A DNA stretch of 64,000 nt from Actinobacteria bacterium IMCC25003 (GCA_002284855.1 CP015603.1:62001-126000); one strand, 5' to 3'; shown: positions 34,394 to 43,617, counted from the stretch's first letter. Notes: generated by a model not told the origin, from the letters alone. Numbers and translations: made by a program.

Positions 34394-36499
34394 ATGTTTG
34401 AGCGCCTTGGTCACGTATTAGTAAAGTATCGAAAGATTGCCGTATCTCTCTTTGTGATTGGAATTCTCCTCGCAGGAGCGATTGGATCTTTAATCTTCAG
34501 CCGACTCGATTCAGGCGGATACTCAAACCCAAAGAGTGACTCATACAAGGTTTACGAATACCTGCGTGATGAGTTAAAGGTGCAAGACCCAGCAGTCGCT
34601 GTCGTTGTCGATGCTGGAAATACCGATATTACTGATCCTGGAGTAACACAGAAGGCGCTGGCACTTGAGAAGAAGATGTCACAAGAAGATGGTGTCTCTA
34701 AAACTGTCTCCTTCTGGAGTTCAGGTGGTGGAGCTACTTTGAAATCTGCCGATAACAAAGCCGGTTTTATTCTTGTCTATAGCAGTGGTGATGCATTCGC
34801 CCCTGAGAGCCAGAAACTCGGTGCTACATTCCAAAAGAAATACGATGGAAAGATTGATGGCCTTACTCTCTATGCAGGTGGTGCAAGTGTTGTTGGCCAT
34901 GCAATAACTGAGAAGATCGGACAAGATCTCAAAATCTCTGAGGGAATCTCGATTCCGCTGACATTTATTCTCCTTGCCTTTGTCTTCGGCGCACTCGCAG
35001 CATCTGCTATGCCACTTATTGTGGGAGTTGCCGCAATTCTCGGTGCATTCTTTATTCTTTTTCTCTTCTCACTCTTCACAGATGTCAGCGTCTACGCACT
35101 CAACCTCACAACAGGTATGGGACTTGGGCTTGGTATCGATTACGCACTCTTAATGGTCAACCGCTTCCGTGAAGAGATTCACCACGGCAAGAGCGTTGAA
35201 GATTCTGTTGTCACCACTATGGCAACAGCGGGAAAGACCGTTTTCTATTCGGGTCTCACCGTTCTCGTCACCATGGTCTCGCTGACTTTCTTCCCACTTC
35301 CATTCCTTAAATCATTTGGATATGCAGGTGTATCGGTTGTTGCGCTGGCAGTTGTTGGCGCAATCTTTGGACTTCCGCCAATCCTGGCGCTTGTTGGTCC
35401 AAAAATTGATAAGGGCGTTATCCGCAAGTCAGCAATTACTCCAAAAGAAGATGGACGTTGGGCAGAGACAGCTCGCATGGTGATGAAGCGTCCTGCTGCT
35501 GTTGTTCTTCTCGCTCTGATTGTTCTTGGAATTCTGGCAGCCCCTGTTCAAAATATTAAATTCGCACAAGGTGATTCACGCATGCTTCCGGCAAGTAATC
35601 CGGCAGCTATTGCTACCGCGCTTCAAGCAGAGCGATTCCCTGGGCAGACAGGTACTCCGATTGAGATTGTGATCTTTGATGGAGCAGATAAGAGTGCAGA
35701 GATTGCTCCTTATGCCGAAAAGATTGCAAAGGTCGCTGGAATTATTGCGGTAGCTCCACCGCAAACTATCGGCCAGGATGTTCGTCTCGTTGCATATCAA
35801 TCAATGCTCCCAAGAACTCCTGAAGCCCAAGGCTTGATTCATACAATTCGCGATATCAAGGCGCCACAAGGCACATTGATTGGCGGAGTTGCCGCTGATT
35901 ACACAGATTCACAAGATGGAATTTCATCCACACTTCCCTGGGCTCTCGGTTGGATTGCCTTAAGCGTTCTCGTTCTGATCTTTATCTTTACTGGCTCCAT
36001 CATCTTGCCTATCAAGGCAGTACTTCTCAATGTGCTCTCACTTGCGGCAACTATGGGCGTACTTACCTGGGTATTCATTGATGGCCATCTGCAATGGTTG
36101 GTCGGCTCATTTACCGTAACTGGAACACTCGATACATCCATCGTCATCCTGATTGCAGTCGTTGTCTTTGGACTATCTATGGACTACGAGCTCTTCTTGT
36201 TATCTCGTATCCGCGAAGAACATTTAGCAGGTAGATCAAATGTGGAATCAGTTGCAACTGGTTTGCAACGTTCAGCGCGCATCATTACAGCTGCAGCAGT
36301 TCTTCTTGCAGTTGTTTTCGCTGCATTTATTACCAGTGGAGTCACATCGATCAAATCCATGGGATTCGGTGTTGCTCTTGCTGTGATTCTTGATGCAACA
36401 ATCGTTCGCGCCCTCTTAGTACCTGCTCTGATGCGCCTCTTTGGGGAACGCAACTGGTGGGCACCTAAGTGGATGCAGCGATTTACCATTACTCACTAG
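34394..36499 (+). CDS. MMPL/RND-family transporter
   Basis: 701 residues, two repeats of one membrane segment, an extracytoplasmic domain and a five-helix bundle. The helix pair with GMGLGLGIDYALLMVNRFREE in the first repeat and VVFGLSMDYELFLLSRIREE in the second carry the GxxxDY/SMDYE proton-relay motifs of MMPL proteins. FYSGLTVLVTMVSL is also typical. Such proteins export lipids or hydrophobic compounds; the substrate is unknown. There is no good Shine-Dalgarno, and CATACT at seven bases before the ATG resembles the leaderless elements seen elsewhere. Confidence 0.92.
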   Translation: MFERLGHVLVKYRKIAVSLFVIGILLAGAIGSLIFSRLDSGGYSNPKSDSYKVYEYLRDELKVQDPAVAVVVDAGNTDITDPGVTQKALALEKKMSQEDGVSKTVSFWSSGGGATLKSADNKAGFILVYSSGDAFAPESQKLGATFQKKYDGKIDGLTLYAGGASVVGHAITEKIGQDLKISEGISIPLTFILLAFVFGALAASAMPLIVGVAAILGAFFILFLFSLFTDVSVYALNLTTGMGLGLGIDYALLMVNRFREEIHHGKSVEDSVVTTMATAGKTVFYSGLTVLVTMVSLTFFPLPFLKSFGYAGVSVVALAVVGAIFGLPPILALVGPKIDKGVIRKSAITPKEDGRWAETARMVMKRPAAVVLLALIVLGILAAPVQNIKFAQGDSRMLPASNPAAIATALQAERFPGQTGTPIEIVIFDGADKSAEIAPYAEKIAKVAGIIAVAPPQTIGQDVRLVAYQSMLPRTPEAQGLIHTIRDIKAPQGTLIGGVAADYTDSQDGISSTLPWALGWIALSVLVLIFIFTGSIILPIKAVLLNVLSLAATMGVLTWVFIDGHLQWLVGSFTVTGTLDTSIVILIAVVVFGLSMDYELFLLSRIREEHLAGRSNVESVATGLQRSARIITAAAVLLAVVFAAFITSGVTSIKSMGFGVALAVILDATIVRALLVPALMRLFGERNWWAPKWMQRFTITH

Positions 36500-36506
36500 T
36501 TCCCTT

Positions 36507-36512
36507 TAAACT
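36507..36512 (+). promoter_or_regulatory. Leaderless-type -10 element (TAAACT) for purU
   Basis: TAAACT, exactly six bases (CTGCGC), then the ATG at 36519; no Shine-Dalgarno. It begins eight bases after the stop of the MMPL gene. Confidence 0.6.
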
Positions 36513-36518
36513 CTGCGC

Positions 36519-37358
36519 ATGGATCTCATCGCTTCCCTGCAATGTGCAGATCAGCCAGGCATCGTTCACGCGATGACTACTGCTGTACTTAATTGCGGTG
36601 GCAACATCATTGAGAACCAGCAGTTCACAGATCACACAACCAATACCTTTGTCATGCGGACCCGATTCGAAACATCACAAGGACTCGAATCTGCGCAGAA
36701 GAGCCTCAATGAAGGGCTCGGTAAGTTCTCGCCAGCGCTCCATATTCGCCCCACTGCTGAAAAGCCTCGCGCACTCGTTCTTGTTACTAAAGAGAGCCAC
36801 TGCCTTCGCGACTTGATGTATCTGCTTGAACTTGGCGAACTTCCTATCGAAATTCCTTTAGTGATCTCTAACCGTGAAGAACTTAAGTCACTTGTTGAAG
36901 CTCATGGAATTCCATTCCTCTATCTTCCAGTGACATCAGCAAATAAAGCCGAACAAGAGAAAGTGATGCTGGCAAAGATTGCAGAGCTCAAGATTGATTT
37001 CGTAGTTCTCGCTCGCTACATGCAGATTCTCTCTTCAACTTTCTGCACTGCGATGCCTGGCAAAATTATTAACATTCACCACTCATTCTTACCTGGCTTT
37101 AAAGGCGCTAAGCCTTATCACCAAGCACATGATCGCGGCGTAAAGATCATTGGCGCAACTGCTCACTTTGTGACCGCAGATCTCGATGAAGGACCGATCA
37201 TCGAACAAGATGTTGCGCACGTAAATCACTCAGCAACTCCAGAAGAGATGATTGCACTCGGCCGCGATATCGAACGTCGCGTTCTTGCACGTGCGGTAAA
37301 ACTATATGCCGAAGATCGAATCTTTATCGTCGGTCATCGCACCGTTGTATTTGCCTGA
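36519..37358 (+). CDS. purU: Formyltetrahydrofolate deformylase
   Basis: 279 residues. An N-terminal ACT domain (ASLQCADQPGIVHAMTTAVL) is followed by the formyl-transferase fold with ARYMQILSSTFC, NIHHSFLPGFKGAKPYHQA (catalytic Asn/His) and GATAHFVTADLDEGPIIEQD (catalytic Asp). It hydrolyses 10-formyl-THF to formate and THF and so balances one-carbon pools, complementing the folate cyclo-ligase 6 kb away. Its 3' end overlaps the convergent capA gene by 25 bases. Confidence 0.95.
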   Translation: MDLIASLQCADQPGIVHAMTTAVLNCGGNIIENQQFTDHTTNTFVMRTRFETSQGLESAQKSLNEGLGKFSPALHIRPTAEKPRALVLVTKESHCLRDLMYLLELGELPIEIPLVISNREELKSLVEAHGIPFLYLPVTSANKAEQEKVMLAKIAELKIDFVVLARYMQILSSTFCTAMPGKIINIHHSFLPGFKGAKPYHQAHDRGVKIIGATAHFVTADLDEGPIIEQDVAHVNHSATPEEMIALGRDIERRVLARAVKLYAEDRIFIVGHRTVVFA

Positions 37359-38308
37359 TTTTCACAGGTGTAAGAGCTCGCAACATCGGTAATCCCTGGC
37401 ACCTTTGTCAGATTATCAATCACAAATGGTTGAAGTCCATATGTAATCTTCTTACTTGGGCTAATGCGGATCTTCAAAATTCCCGTAGTTCTATTCTCAA
37501 GCTGGCTTGAGTAGAAGATGAAATTACCCATCGAGTAAGCAATTAACTTATTTTCCTTCAGTTGTACCTCTTGCAGCGTGTGAGTGTGGCTTCCGACAAT
37601 GATGTCAGCGCCCAGTGACTGCCATTTCTTAGCACTGGCTATCTCAGAACTGCGTGGGCAGAAGGACCCTTCTTCACCCCAGTGTGGGAGCACGATGACG
37701 ATATCGCTGACTTTCCTGATGGCAGTTATCGCCTTTTCAGTTGAAACTGAGTCGTAGCCATTAGTAGTTCCAGCTTTATCTTTCGTTGCAATAGATAAAG
37801 GGCCGCCATTGACCTTGGCGATTCCTAATACACCAATCTTTAAGCCTTTCACTCTGTAGACCTGACCTTGATACGCGATATCTCGATTGACGCCACCACC
37901 TACATAAGAAATCTTTGCCTTATCTAGCGCGTTAAGAGTATCGAGGAAACCCTTTTCACCGAAATCATAACTGTGGTTATTGGCAATCGTGGCAACATTT
38001 AAACCAATCGATTTTAAGGTCTTCAGGAATGCAGAGTCAGTCTTAAAGTTATATTGCTTCTCTTCCTTCTTCACTTCATCAGTAATTGCTGTCTCTAGAT
38101 TAAATATGTTGAGATCACCGTCAGCAAAATACTTCTTTAACGGAGCTAGCGACTCGCGCTTTATCGCACTTTCGCCATGAACATCGCCGACGATATTGAT
38201 AACCACATCTGACGATTCTTTGACAGGTGAGGCTTCATTATTTTTAACGGAAGAACATGCAGAAAGTGTGATGAGTACACAGAGAAGAAGTACAACGCGT
38301 GATCTCAT
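37334..38308 (-). CDS. CapA-family lipoprotein (metallophosphatase-like)
   Basis: 324 residues. The signal peptide ends in a lipobox (LITLSAC). The core has NIVGDVHGESAI, FNLETAITDEV, ATIANNHSYDFGEKGFLDTLNAL, GGGVNRDIAY, VLPHWGEE and IIVGSHTHTLQEVQL, the metal-binding motifs of the CapA/PgsA superfamily. In some bacteria CapA takes part in poly-gamma-glutamate export; lone copies as here have no proven role. The ATG has no Shine-Dalgarno and a TAGGAT element at seven bases. Confidence 0.88.
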   Translation of the reverse strand: MRSRVVLLLCVLITLSACSSVKNNEASPVKESSDVVINIVGDVHGESAIKRESLAPLKKYFADGDLNIFNLETAITDEVKKEEKQYNFKTDSAFLKTLKSIGLNVATIANNHSYDFGEKGFLDTLNALDKAKISYVGGGVNRDIAYQGQVYRVKGLKIGVLGIAKVNGGPLSIATKDKAGTTNGYDSVSTEKAITAIRKVSDIVIVLPHWGEEGSFCPRSSEIASAKKWQSLGADIIVGSHTHTLQEVQLKENKLIAYSMGNFIFYSSQLENRTTGILKIRISPSKKITYGLQPFVIDNLTKVPGITDVASSYTCENQANTTVR

Positions 38309-38315
38309 ATCGGTA

Positions 38316-38321
38316 ATCCTA
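38316..38321 (-). promoter_or_regulatory. Leaderless-type -10 element (TAGGAT) for the capA-like gene
   Basis: Minus-strand TAGGAT, seven bases (TACCGAT), then the ATG at 38308. It starts six bases beyond the 3' end of tRNA-Arg, so the capA promoter is packed against the tRNA. Confidence 0.55.
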
Positions 38322-38327
38322 AGTGAG

Positions 38328-38400
38328 TGTCCCCGGCGGGAGTTGAACCTGCGACCTACCGCTTAGGAGGCGGTTGCTCTATCCACTGAGCTACGGGGAC
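38328..38400 (-). tRNA. tRNA-Arg (anticodon CCU)
   Basis: The acceptor GTCCCCG pairs with CGGGGAC, the D arm is GCTC..GAGC, and the anticodon stem-loop ACCGC-CTCCTAA-GCGGT gives CCU (reads AGG). The T arm has GCAGG/CCCGC-type pairing and the discriminator is A. CCA is not encoded. Confidence 0.92.
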
Positions 38401-38507
38401 GTGGCGCCTTCAACAGTGAAGATGCTTGGCAAAGGTTATCGGTACGGCTAGCCTTCCCTTAACGCGCTTATTTCGAAGCGTGTGTAACAAACTATGAGAG
38501 GCCACCC

Positions 38508-39734
38508 ATGAAAGCGCTCGTTATCGGCGCAGGCGGAGTTGGCAGCGCAATCGCAAATATCGCATCACGTAGACCATTTATTACTTCGATGGTCATTGCA
38601 GATCGCAGTCTGTCACGCGCTCAAGCAGCCGTAACAAAGGTAAATGACCCACGATTCTCTGCGGAGGAGGTGGATGCCTCTGATGTGAACGATATTCGCG
38701 CTCTCATTCAAAAAGCTGCTCCCGATATTGTCGTGAACGCGGTAGATCCGCGTTTTGTGATGCCGATTTTTCTGGCATGCGAAGAAGAGAAAGTTAATTA
38801 CATGGATATGGCAATGTCGCTCTCAAAGCCACATCCAAAAGATCCATTTAATAAGCCTGGAGTAAAACTTGGGGACGAACAATTCGCTCGTGCCGAAACC
38901 TGGAACAAGAACGGTAACTATGCAGTTGTCGGCATGGGTATCGAACCTGGCATGAGCGATGTCTTTGCGCGATATGCCGAAGATGAACTCTTCTCACGTA
39001 TCGATTACTTAGCAGTGATGGATGGTTCGAACCTAACCGTCGATGGTTTTGATTTCGCTCCATCATTTTCAATCTGGACAACTATTGAAGAGTGTCTCAA
39101 TCCCCCGTTGATTTGGAATGCAGATCGCGGTTGGTATACAACCGAACCATTTAGTGAACTTGAAATATTTGATTTCCCTGAAGGTATTGGGCCTGTTGAA
39201 TGTGTCAACGTTGAACATGAAGAAGCTGTCTTGATTCCAATGAAGGTGAAGGCGAAGGAAGTGCGCTTTAAATATGGACTTGGTGCTCAATTTATTGAGA
39301 CTCTCAAGACTATTCACACACTTGGCATGGATAAGAAAGAGAAGGTAAGGGTAGGAAATGTTGAGATTTCTCCGCGTGACCTACTTGCCTCAATCTTGCC
39401 CGACCCTGCAACTATCGGAAATCTGATGCATGGAAAGACATGCGCCGGAACGCTCGTTAAGGGTTTAGGTAAAGATGGAAAACCAAAGGCTGTCTATATC
39501 TATAACGTTGTTGATAACGAATGGTCGATGAAGAACTACGGTAATCAAGCGGTTGTGTGGCAGACCGCTATCAATCCGCTGATTGCTATGGAGCTCATCG
39601 CAAACGGCAGCTGGAAACCAGCAGGAATAGCTGGCCCTGAGTGGTTCCCAGCGCAACCCTTCCTTGATTTAATTGAGGAGTACGGATCTTCATGGCATAT
39701 CCGCGAAGAAGATCCCAAGGGAATCGAGATCTAA
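38508..39734 (+). CDS. Saccharopine dehydrogenase-like / carboxynorspermidine synthase-like oxidoreductase
   Basis: 408 residues. The N-terminal Rossmann fold has KALVIGAGGVGSAIANIASR and NAVDPRFVMPIFLACEE. The rest matches the LYS9/saccharopine dehydrogenase superfamily: GMGIEPGMSDVFARYAED, then substrate-domain sequences such as GNLMHGKTCAGTLVKG. Family members close lysine or polyamine (carboxynorspermidine) pathways; the exact substrate is uncertain. GAGAGG precedes the ATG. The TAA is followed without gap by the SDR gene, so the two are co-translated and may act in one pathway. Confidence 0.85.
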   Translation: MKALVIGAGGVGSAIANIASRRPFITSMVIADRSLSRAQAAVTKVNDPRFSAEEVDASDVNDIRALIQKAAPDIVVNAVDPRFVMPIFLACEEEKVNYMDMAMSLSKPHPKDPFNKPGVKLGDEQFARAETWNKNGNYAVVGMGIEPGMSDVFARYAEDELFSRIDYLAVMDGSNLTVDGFDFAPSFSIWTTIEECLNPPLIWNADRGWYTTEPFSELEIFDFPEGIGPVECVNVEHEEAVLIPMKVKAKEVRFKYGLGAQFIETLKTIHTLGMDKKEKVRVGNVEISPRDLLASILPDPATIGNLMHGKTCAGTLVKGLGKDGKPKAVYIYNVVDNEWSMKNYGNQAVVWQTAINPLIAMELIANGSWKPAGIAGPEWFPAQPFLDLIEEYGSSWHIREEDPKGIEI

Positions 39735-40499
39735 ATGGCTCAATGGGCGCTAGTAACAGGTGCTACTGCTGGAATCGGCGAAAGTTTTACTCGGTTACTG
39801 GCGTCTAAGGGTTATAACGTCGCACTCGTTGCGCGCGATGAAGCACGACTTCATGAGCGCGCAGCGGGGCTTCGTGAAAAGTATGGTGTGCAGACATTTG
39901 TATTGCCTGCAGATCTTTCGACAAATGCTGGTTGTCGCGCTGTAGAGGATTACATCAGCACATATGACATTGATGTGTTGATCAATAACGCTGGCTTTGG
40001 AATCAATAAAGCATTTAGCGCAAGTGAGTTAGATGCCGAACAGCAGATGTTTGATGTCTTGGTGCGCACTCCAATGCGATTAATGCATACAGTGATTCCA
40101 GGTATGAAGAAACGTAATTCCGGAATCATCATCAACGTCTCATCCGTTGCAAGCTTTATTGCAGGTGGTACCTACAGCGCATCAAAGTCATATCTGACCG
40201 TTCTCTCTGAATCACTCAATACTGAGCTTGCAATTAGCGGAGTAAAGGTTTCAGCGCTCTGTCCAGGATTTACTCGTACAGAATTTCACGAGCGAGGCCG
40301 CATGAAGATGGGCGGGCTACCGAAATTTATGTGGCTTAATTCAGATAAGTTAGTTGAGCAATCATGGATAGATGCTGTGGCAAATAAGCCAGTAAGCATT
40401 CCTGGCTGGCAATACAAACTCCTTGTCGCAGTTATCTCAACTGTGCCAAGAAAATTTGTACGCCAGATCGGAATGAATGTTCGAAAGAAGCAGCGTTAA
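39735..40499 (+). CDS. Short-chain dehydrogenase/reductase
   Basis: 254 residues. The cofactor loop is VTGATAGIGESFTRLLA, followed by DVLINNAGFGIN, the catalytic Ser in INVSSVASF, and the catalytic pair YSASK. The tail ends in basic residues (MNVRKKQR). It resembles the DltE/YqjQ-like SDR subfamily that acts on lipids or ketones; the substrate is unknown. The start codon abuts the stop of the saccharopine-dehydrogenase-like gene. Confidence 0.88.
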   Translation: MAQWALVTGATAGIGESFTRLLASKGYNVALVARDEARLHERAAGLREKYGVQTFVLPADLSTNAGCRAVEDYISTYDIDVLINNAGFGINKAFSASELDAEQQMFDVLVRTPMRLMHTVIPGMKKRNSGIIINVSSVASFIAGGTYSASKSYLTVLSESLNTELAISGVKVSALCPGFTRTEFHERGRMKMGGLPKFMWLNSDKLVEQSWIDAVANKPVSIPGWQYKLLVAVISTVPRKFVRQIGMNVRKKQR

Positions 40500-40510
40500 T
40501 TAATTATTAA

Positions 40511-42652
40511 TTAACGGCCACGGCGGCTATTGCCACCACGGTATCCGCCAGATTTACCTGAACCACCACGACGGCTTCCGCCTGGACGTGAAGGAGCCTT
40601 GCGCTCCATTACAGGTGGTACGTAAGGCACACCTGATGGCTCTTGAGCGCCAGTAATGGTCATCAACTTCTGATCAAGTGGACGCACATCGTGGAACTTC
40701 GGTGTCACACCTGCGCGTGAGAGAAGGCCAGATACTGCGCGCTGATTCTTAGATGATGACAAGGTCACAACAGTTCCTGATTCGCCAGCGCGAGCTGTAC
40801 GTCCTGAACGGTGTAGGTAATCCTTGTGATCTTGTGGAAGATCCACGTGAACAACGAGTGAGATTCCATCAACGTGGATTCCGCGTGCTGCAACATCTGT
40901 TGCAACGAGAGCTGAGTTCTCTTGTTCCTTAAAGAGTGCAAGTGTGCGGGTACGAACTGCTTGTGACTTTCCACCGTGCAACGCACCTACTGGAACACCT
41001 GCGTTAGCAAGCTTGTCAGCGAGACGATCTGCACCGCGTTGAGTCTTTACGAAGAGAATTGTCTTTCCGTTACGAGCTGCAATCTGCGATGTGATGTCAT
41101 CTTTATCGCCAGGGTGCATCTGAAGAACGTGGTGCTCCATTGTGGAAACTGATGCACGGTCATTCTGCAATGAGTGAGTCTTTGGATTCTTGAGGTACTG
41201 ACGAACGAGTGAATCAACACCGCGATCGAGAGTTGCTGAGAACAAGAGACGCTGTCCATCAAGACGTGCCTGATCAAGAATTTCCTTCACTACAGGAAGG
41301 AATCCCATATCTGCCATCTGATCAGCTTCATCAAGAACTGTGATTTGAAGTTGATCGAGCTGAACTTCATTCTTATTAAGAAGGTCAATCAAACGGCCAG
41401 GAGTTGCAACCAAGATTGCTGTCGCCTTACGCATTGCAGTGATCTGCTTTGCATATGGCATTCCGCCGGCGATAACTACTGATTCGTGGCCAACTGCACG
41501 TGCCAGTGGACGAAGAACTTCGTCGATTTGCTGCGCGAGTTCGCGAGTTGGGGTCAAGATAAGTGCCAGTGGCTTGTGAGGGCGCGCCACCTTATCTGAA
41601 ATATTTGTAAGGAGTGCAAGGCTGAATGCAAGAGTCTTTCCTGAACCAGTCTGTCCACGGCCCAAGATGTCGTGACCTGCAAGAGCATCGGGAAGTGTGG
41701 CAATCTGGATTGGGAATGGATGAGTAATTCCTTGCGCATTGAGTGCATTTGCGAGCGCTGGTGCAATACCAAGGTCGCGGAATGATGTTGTTACTTCAGT
41801 GAGTGGCGTTGCTTCTACGAGATTCGCATCTGCAAGGTTGACTGAAATGTAATTATCGTCAGCGCCGAAATCGACCGCTGCCTTGTTATGAGTCTTTGAA
41901 GCGCGGAAATCATCGCGTGCATATGCAGGTGATTCATTACGTGAATCATTGCGACGATCGCGTGGTGGCTTTGCTGGTGTGCGTGGTGAATCTCCACGAC
42001 GCTGCGCAGCTGACTGCGGTGCTGCAGGATTATATTTTTCGCGCTTCTGTGGAACGAAGTTTGGACGGCCGTCATCAGAGTGAGCGACCTTCGCCTTTAC
42101 AGCTTCGCGACGAGTTGTTGGACGAACATCAGATTTCGCCGGGCGCTCTAAACGCTCTGGACGAAATGGTCGCTCTGCACGTTCGGTGCGATCTGCAATG
42201 AACTTGGCAGCGCGTGACTGTGGCTTCGTAGCTGGACGTTCGCCTGCTGGCTTGAAAGTTTTAGCAGCTGGCTTAAATGCCTTCTTTGGCTTTTCAAAGG
42301 TGCGCTCTTCGCGTGACTGCTTTGGATTGCCCTTGGGAGCACCTTCGATGTTCTTTGACTTAGAAGCTGTGCGCTCCTGGAAACGCTGTGCGCGTAGCTT
42401 TGAGCGATCTGCAAGACGTACTTCTTTCTTTGTACCTGTCTCGCGATCTGAATAGCGGGTGGTCTTAGCGGTTGTGCGTGCTGCAGTTGATGCTGCTTCC
42501 TTTACAGGAGCGCTTCGCTTTGCAGTTCCGCGAGCAGCTGGCTTTGCAACCACTGTCTTACGGGCTGCCTTCTGAGCTGATGTATGGCGGGGCTTACCTT
42601 TGGCAGCGCGACGAGCTTTTCCGGGCGCGGCAGTACGTGTTTGTAGAGACAT
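40511..42652 (-). CDS. DEAD-box RNA helicase with long basic N-terminal region
   Basis: About 713 residues from the ATG at 42652 (an in-frame TTG at 42679 is possible). The first roughly 260 residues are low-complexity and rich in Lys, Arg, Ala and Pro (for example KARRAAKGKPRHTSAQKAA), probably disordered and RNA-binding. The helicase core follows: GQTGSGKT (motif I), PTRELAQQ, ATPGRLIDLL, DEADQM (motif II), SATLD (motif III), VATDVAARGIHVD (motif V) and HRSGRTARAG (motif VI). The tail is Gly/Arg-rich (SRRGGSGKSGGYRGG). It likely unwinds structured RNA in ribosome assembly or cold adaptation. There is no Shine-Dalgarno, and a long structured leader lies upstream. Confidence 0.92.
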   Translation of the reverse strand: MSLQTRTAAPGKARRAAKGKPRHTSAQKAARKTVVAKPAARGTAKRSAPVKEAASTAARTTAKTTRYSDRETGTKKEVRLADRSKLRAQRFQERTASKSKNIEGAPKGNPKQSREERTFEKPKKAFKPAAKTFKPAGERPATKPQSRAAKFIADRTERAERPFRPERLERPAKSDVRPTTRREAVKAKVAHSDDGRPNFVPQKREKYNPAAPQSAAQRRGDSPRTPAKPPRDRRNDSRNESPAYARDDFRASKTHNKAAVDFGADDNYISVNLADANLVEATPLTEVTTSFRDLGIAPALANALNAQGITHPFPIQIATLPDALAGHDILGRGQTGSGKTLAFSLALLTNISDKVARPHKPLALILTPTRELAQQIDEVLRPLARAVGHESVVIAGGMPYAKQITAMRKATAILVATPGRLIDLLNKNEVQLDQLQITVLDEADQMADMGFLPVVKEILDQARLDGQRLLFSATLDRGVDSLVRQYLKNPKTHSLQNDRASVSTMEHHVLQMHPGDKDDITSQIAARNGKTILFVKTQRGADRLADKLANAGVPVGALHGGKSQAVRTRTLALFKEQENSALVATDVAARGIHVDGISLVVHVDLPQDHKDYLHRSGRTARAGESGTVVTLSSSKNQRAVSGLLSRAGVTPKFHDVRPLDQKLMTITGAQEPSGVPYVPPVMERKAPSRPGGSRRGGSGKSGGYRGGNSRRGR

Positions 42653-42668
42653 GAAAATAGACACCAAT

Positions 42669-42806
42669 CGAGACGACAAGCGCGTCTCGGTTAGATGGTC
42701 GGATTTGGTTTGAAACCAGCGCCATCAGGGTCTTGATAAGACTCGCAAGTAAGTGGCCATTCGGCGCACTTTGGGGGGAAGTACATCGATGCGGGATGCG
42801 TCGATG
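42669..42806 (-). promoter_or_regulatory. Structured 5' leader of the DEAD-box helicase gene
   Basis: Three hairpins lie in about 140 bases. CATCGACGC/GCATCGATG (nine pairs including one G-T wobble as DNA-strand pairing) is at 42784-42806. TGGTTT/AAACCA with a one-base centre is at 42706-42718. CGAGACG/CGTCTCG with a seven-base loop is at 42669-42689, ending 16 bases before the ATG. The last would hold the start region close to a stable stem. Confidence 0.45.
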
Positions 42807-42811
42807 GGTTA

Positions 42812-42817
42812 ATCATA
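42812..42817 (-). promoter_or_regulatory. Candidate -10 element (TATGAT) for the DEAD-box gene
   Basis: The minus strand reads TATGAT, close to the sigma-70 consensus. A start about seven bases downstream would be near 42805, giving a leader of about 155 bases that begins with the 42784-42806 hairpin. The -35 element is not clear. Confidence 0.4.
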
Positions 42818-42930
42818 CAGGACTCAAGACAGTGCTAATTCACATGAAATTCAATAGCTATACCGCCCAGTTACGCGTAAAACGTGAGGACTGCTAGATA
42901 CCATAGCGACATATCTAATGGAGGATTTAC

Positions 42931-43539
42931 ATGTTTCGCAAAGTTTCTATCACTCTCCTATCTGCAGTAATCGTCGCAAGCGGAATCTCTGCAGTCCCAG
43001 CGTCAGCTGCTGCAAAGATCAGCAACGGCGTTGCTTGCTCTAAGGTCAACGCGACAACATCAGTTTCTGGTTACAAGTACAAGTGCGCAAAGAACCCATT
43101 GGTAAAGAATTCAAAGCTCACTTGGTTATCTGCTGAGTGCCTTACTGCAGTCGGACAATTCCAGGCTGCAACAAAGGCTCAGGCAGATCTTGCCAATGTT
43201 GCAGATCAAACAGCAGCTCTCGATGCTGAATACGCAGCTGCATCTGCTGCTCTCGCAAGTACAACAGCTGCTCTCGATAAAGCTCGTGCGCAAGTAACGC
43301 AGTTCCAAGCAACAATGAATGCATCTACAAGCAATACAGATAAGCAGAAGCTCGCCGCCGCAATCTCAAAGCTGGCCAATGCCGTTCTTGTTCTCAGCGG
43401 ATCAAAGACAAAGCTTGCAACACAGGTAAAGGATCTCGAAGCGAAGAAGGCACTTCTTCTCAGCGCTCCAGGACAGCTCAAGACCAATGCCGATGATGCA
43501 AAGGCTTCAGCAAATCTTCTATGTGCAAAGGGCTTCTAG
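42931..43539 (+). CDS. Secreted coiled-coil protein of unknown function
   Basis: 202 residues. A clear signal peptide (MFRKVSITLLSAVIVASG.. ending SASAA-like) is followed by a small domain with two cysteines (GVACSKVNATTSVSGYKYKCAK), also seen in secreted actinobacterial repeat proteins. A long alanine-rich coiled coil (AALDAEYAAASAALASTTAAL, then KTKLATQVKDLEAKKALLL) ends in a last cysteine (LLCAKGF). GGAGG precedes the ATG and a terminator hairpin follows, so it is a single-gene unit. No family function is known. Confidence 0.8.
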   Translation: MFRKVSITLLSAVIVASGISAVPASAAAKISNGVACSKVNATTSVSGYKYKCAKNPLVKNSKLTWLSAECLTAVGQFQAATKAQADLANVADQTAALDAEYAAASAALASTTAALDKARAQVTQFQATMNASTSNTDKQKLAAAISKLANAVLVLSGSKTKLATQVKDLEAKKALLLSAPGQLKTNADDAKASANLLCAKGF

Positions 43540-43567
43540 TTCAAAAGAGTTTTTTCCAGCCCCGAAA

Positions 43568-43602
43568 GTAAGGCTTCCCCTATTTATAGGTGGGAGCCTT
43601 AC
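43568..43602 (+). terminator. Intrinsic terminator-like hairpin after the secreted coiled-coil gene
   Basis: GTAAGGCT pairs with AGCCTTAC, with additional C-G pairs inside and a short T/A loop. TTATTT follows. It lies 28 bases after the stop codon and just before the GGDEF gene. Confidence 0.7.
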
Positions 43603-43617
43603 TTATTTAATGACTAG

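Noticed and set aside
42653-42930. A known riboswitch between the helicase and the secreted-protein gene
   Set aside because: I looked for TPP, cobalamin, SAM, glycine and ydaO-like core motifs and saw none; only generic hairpins are present.
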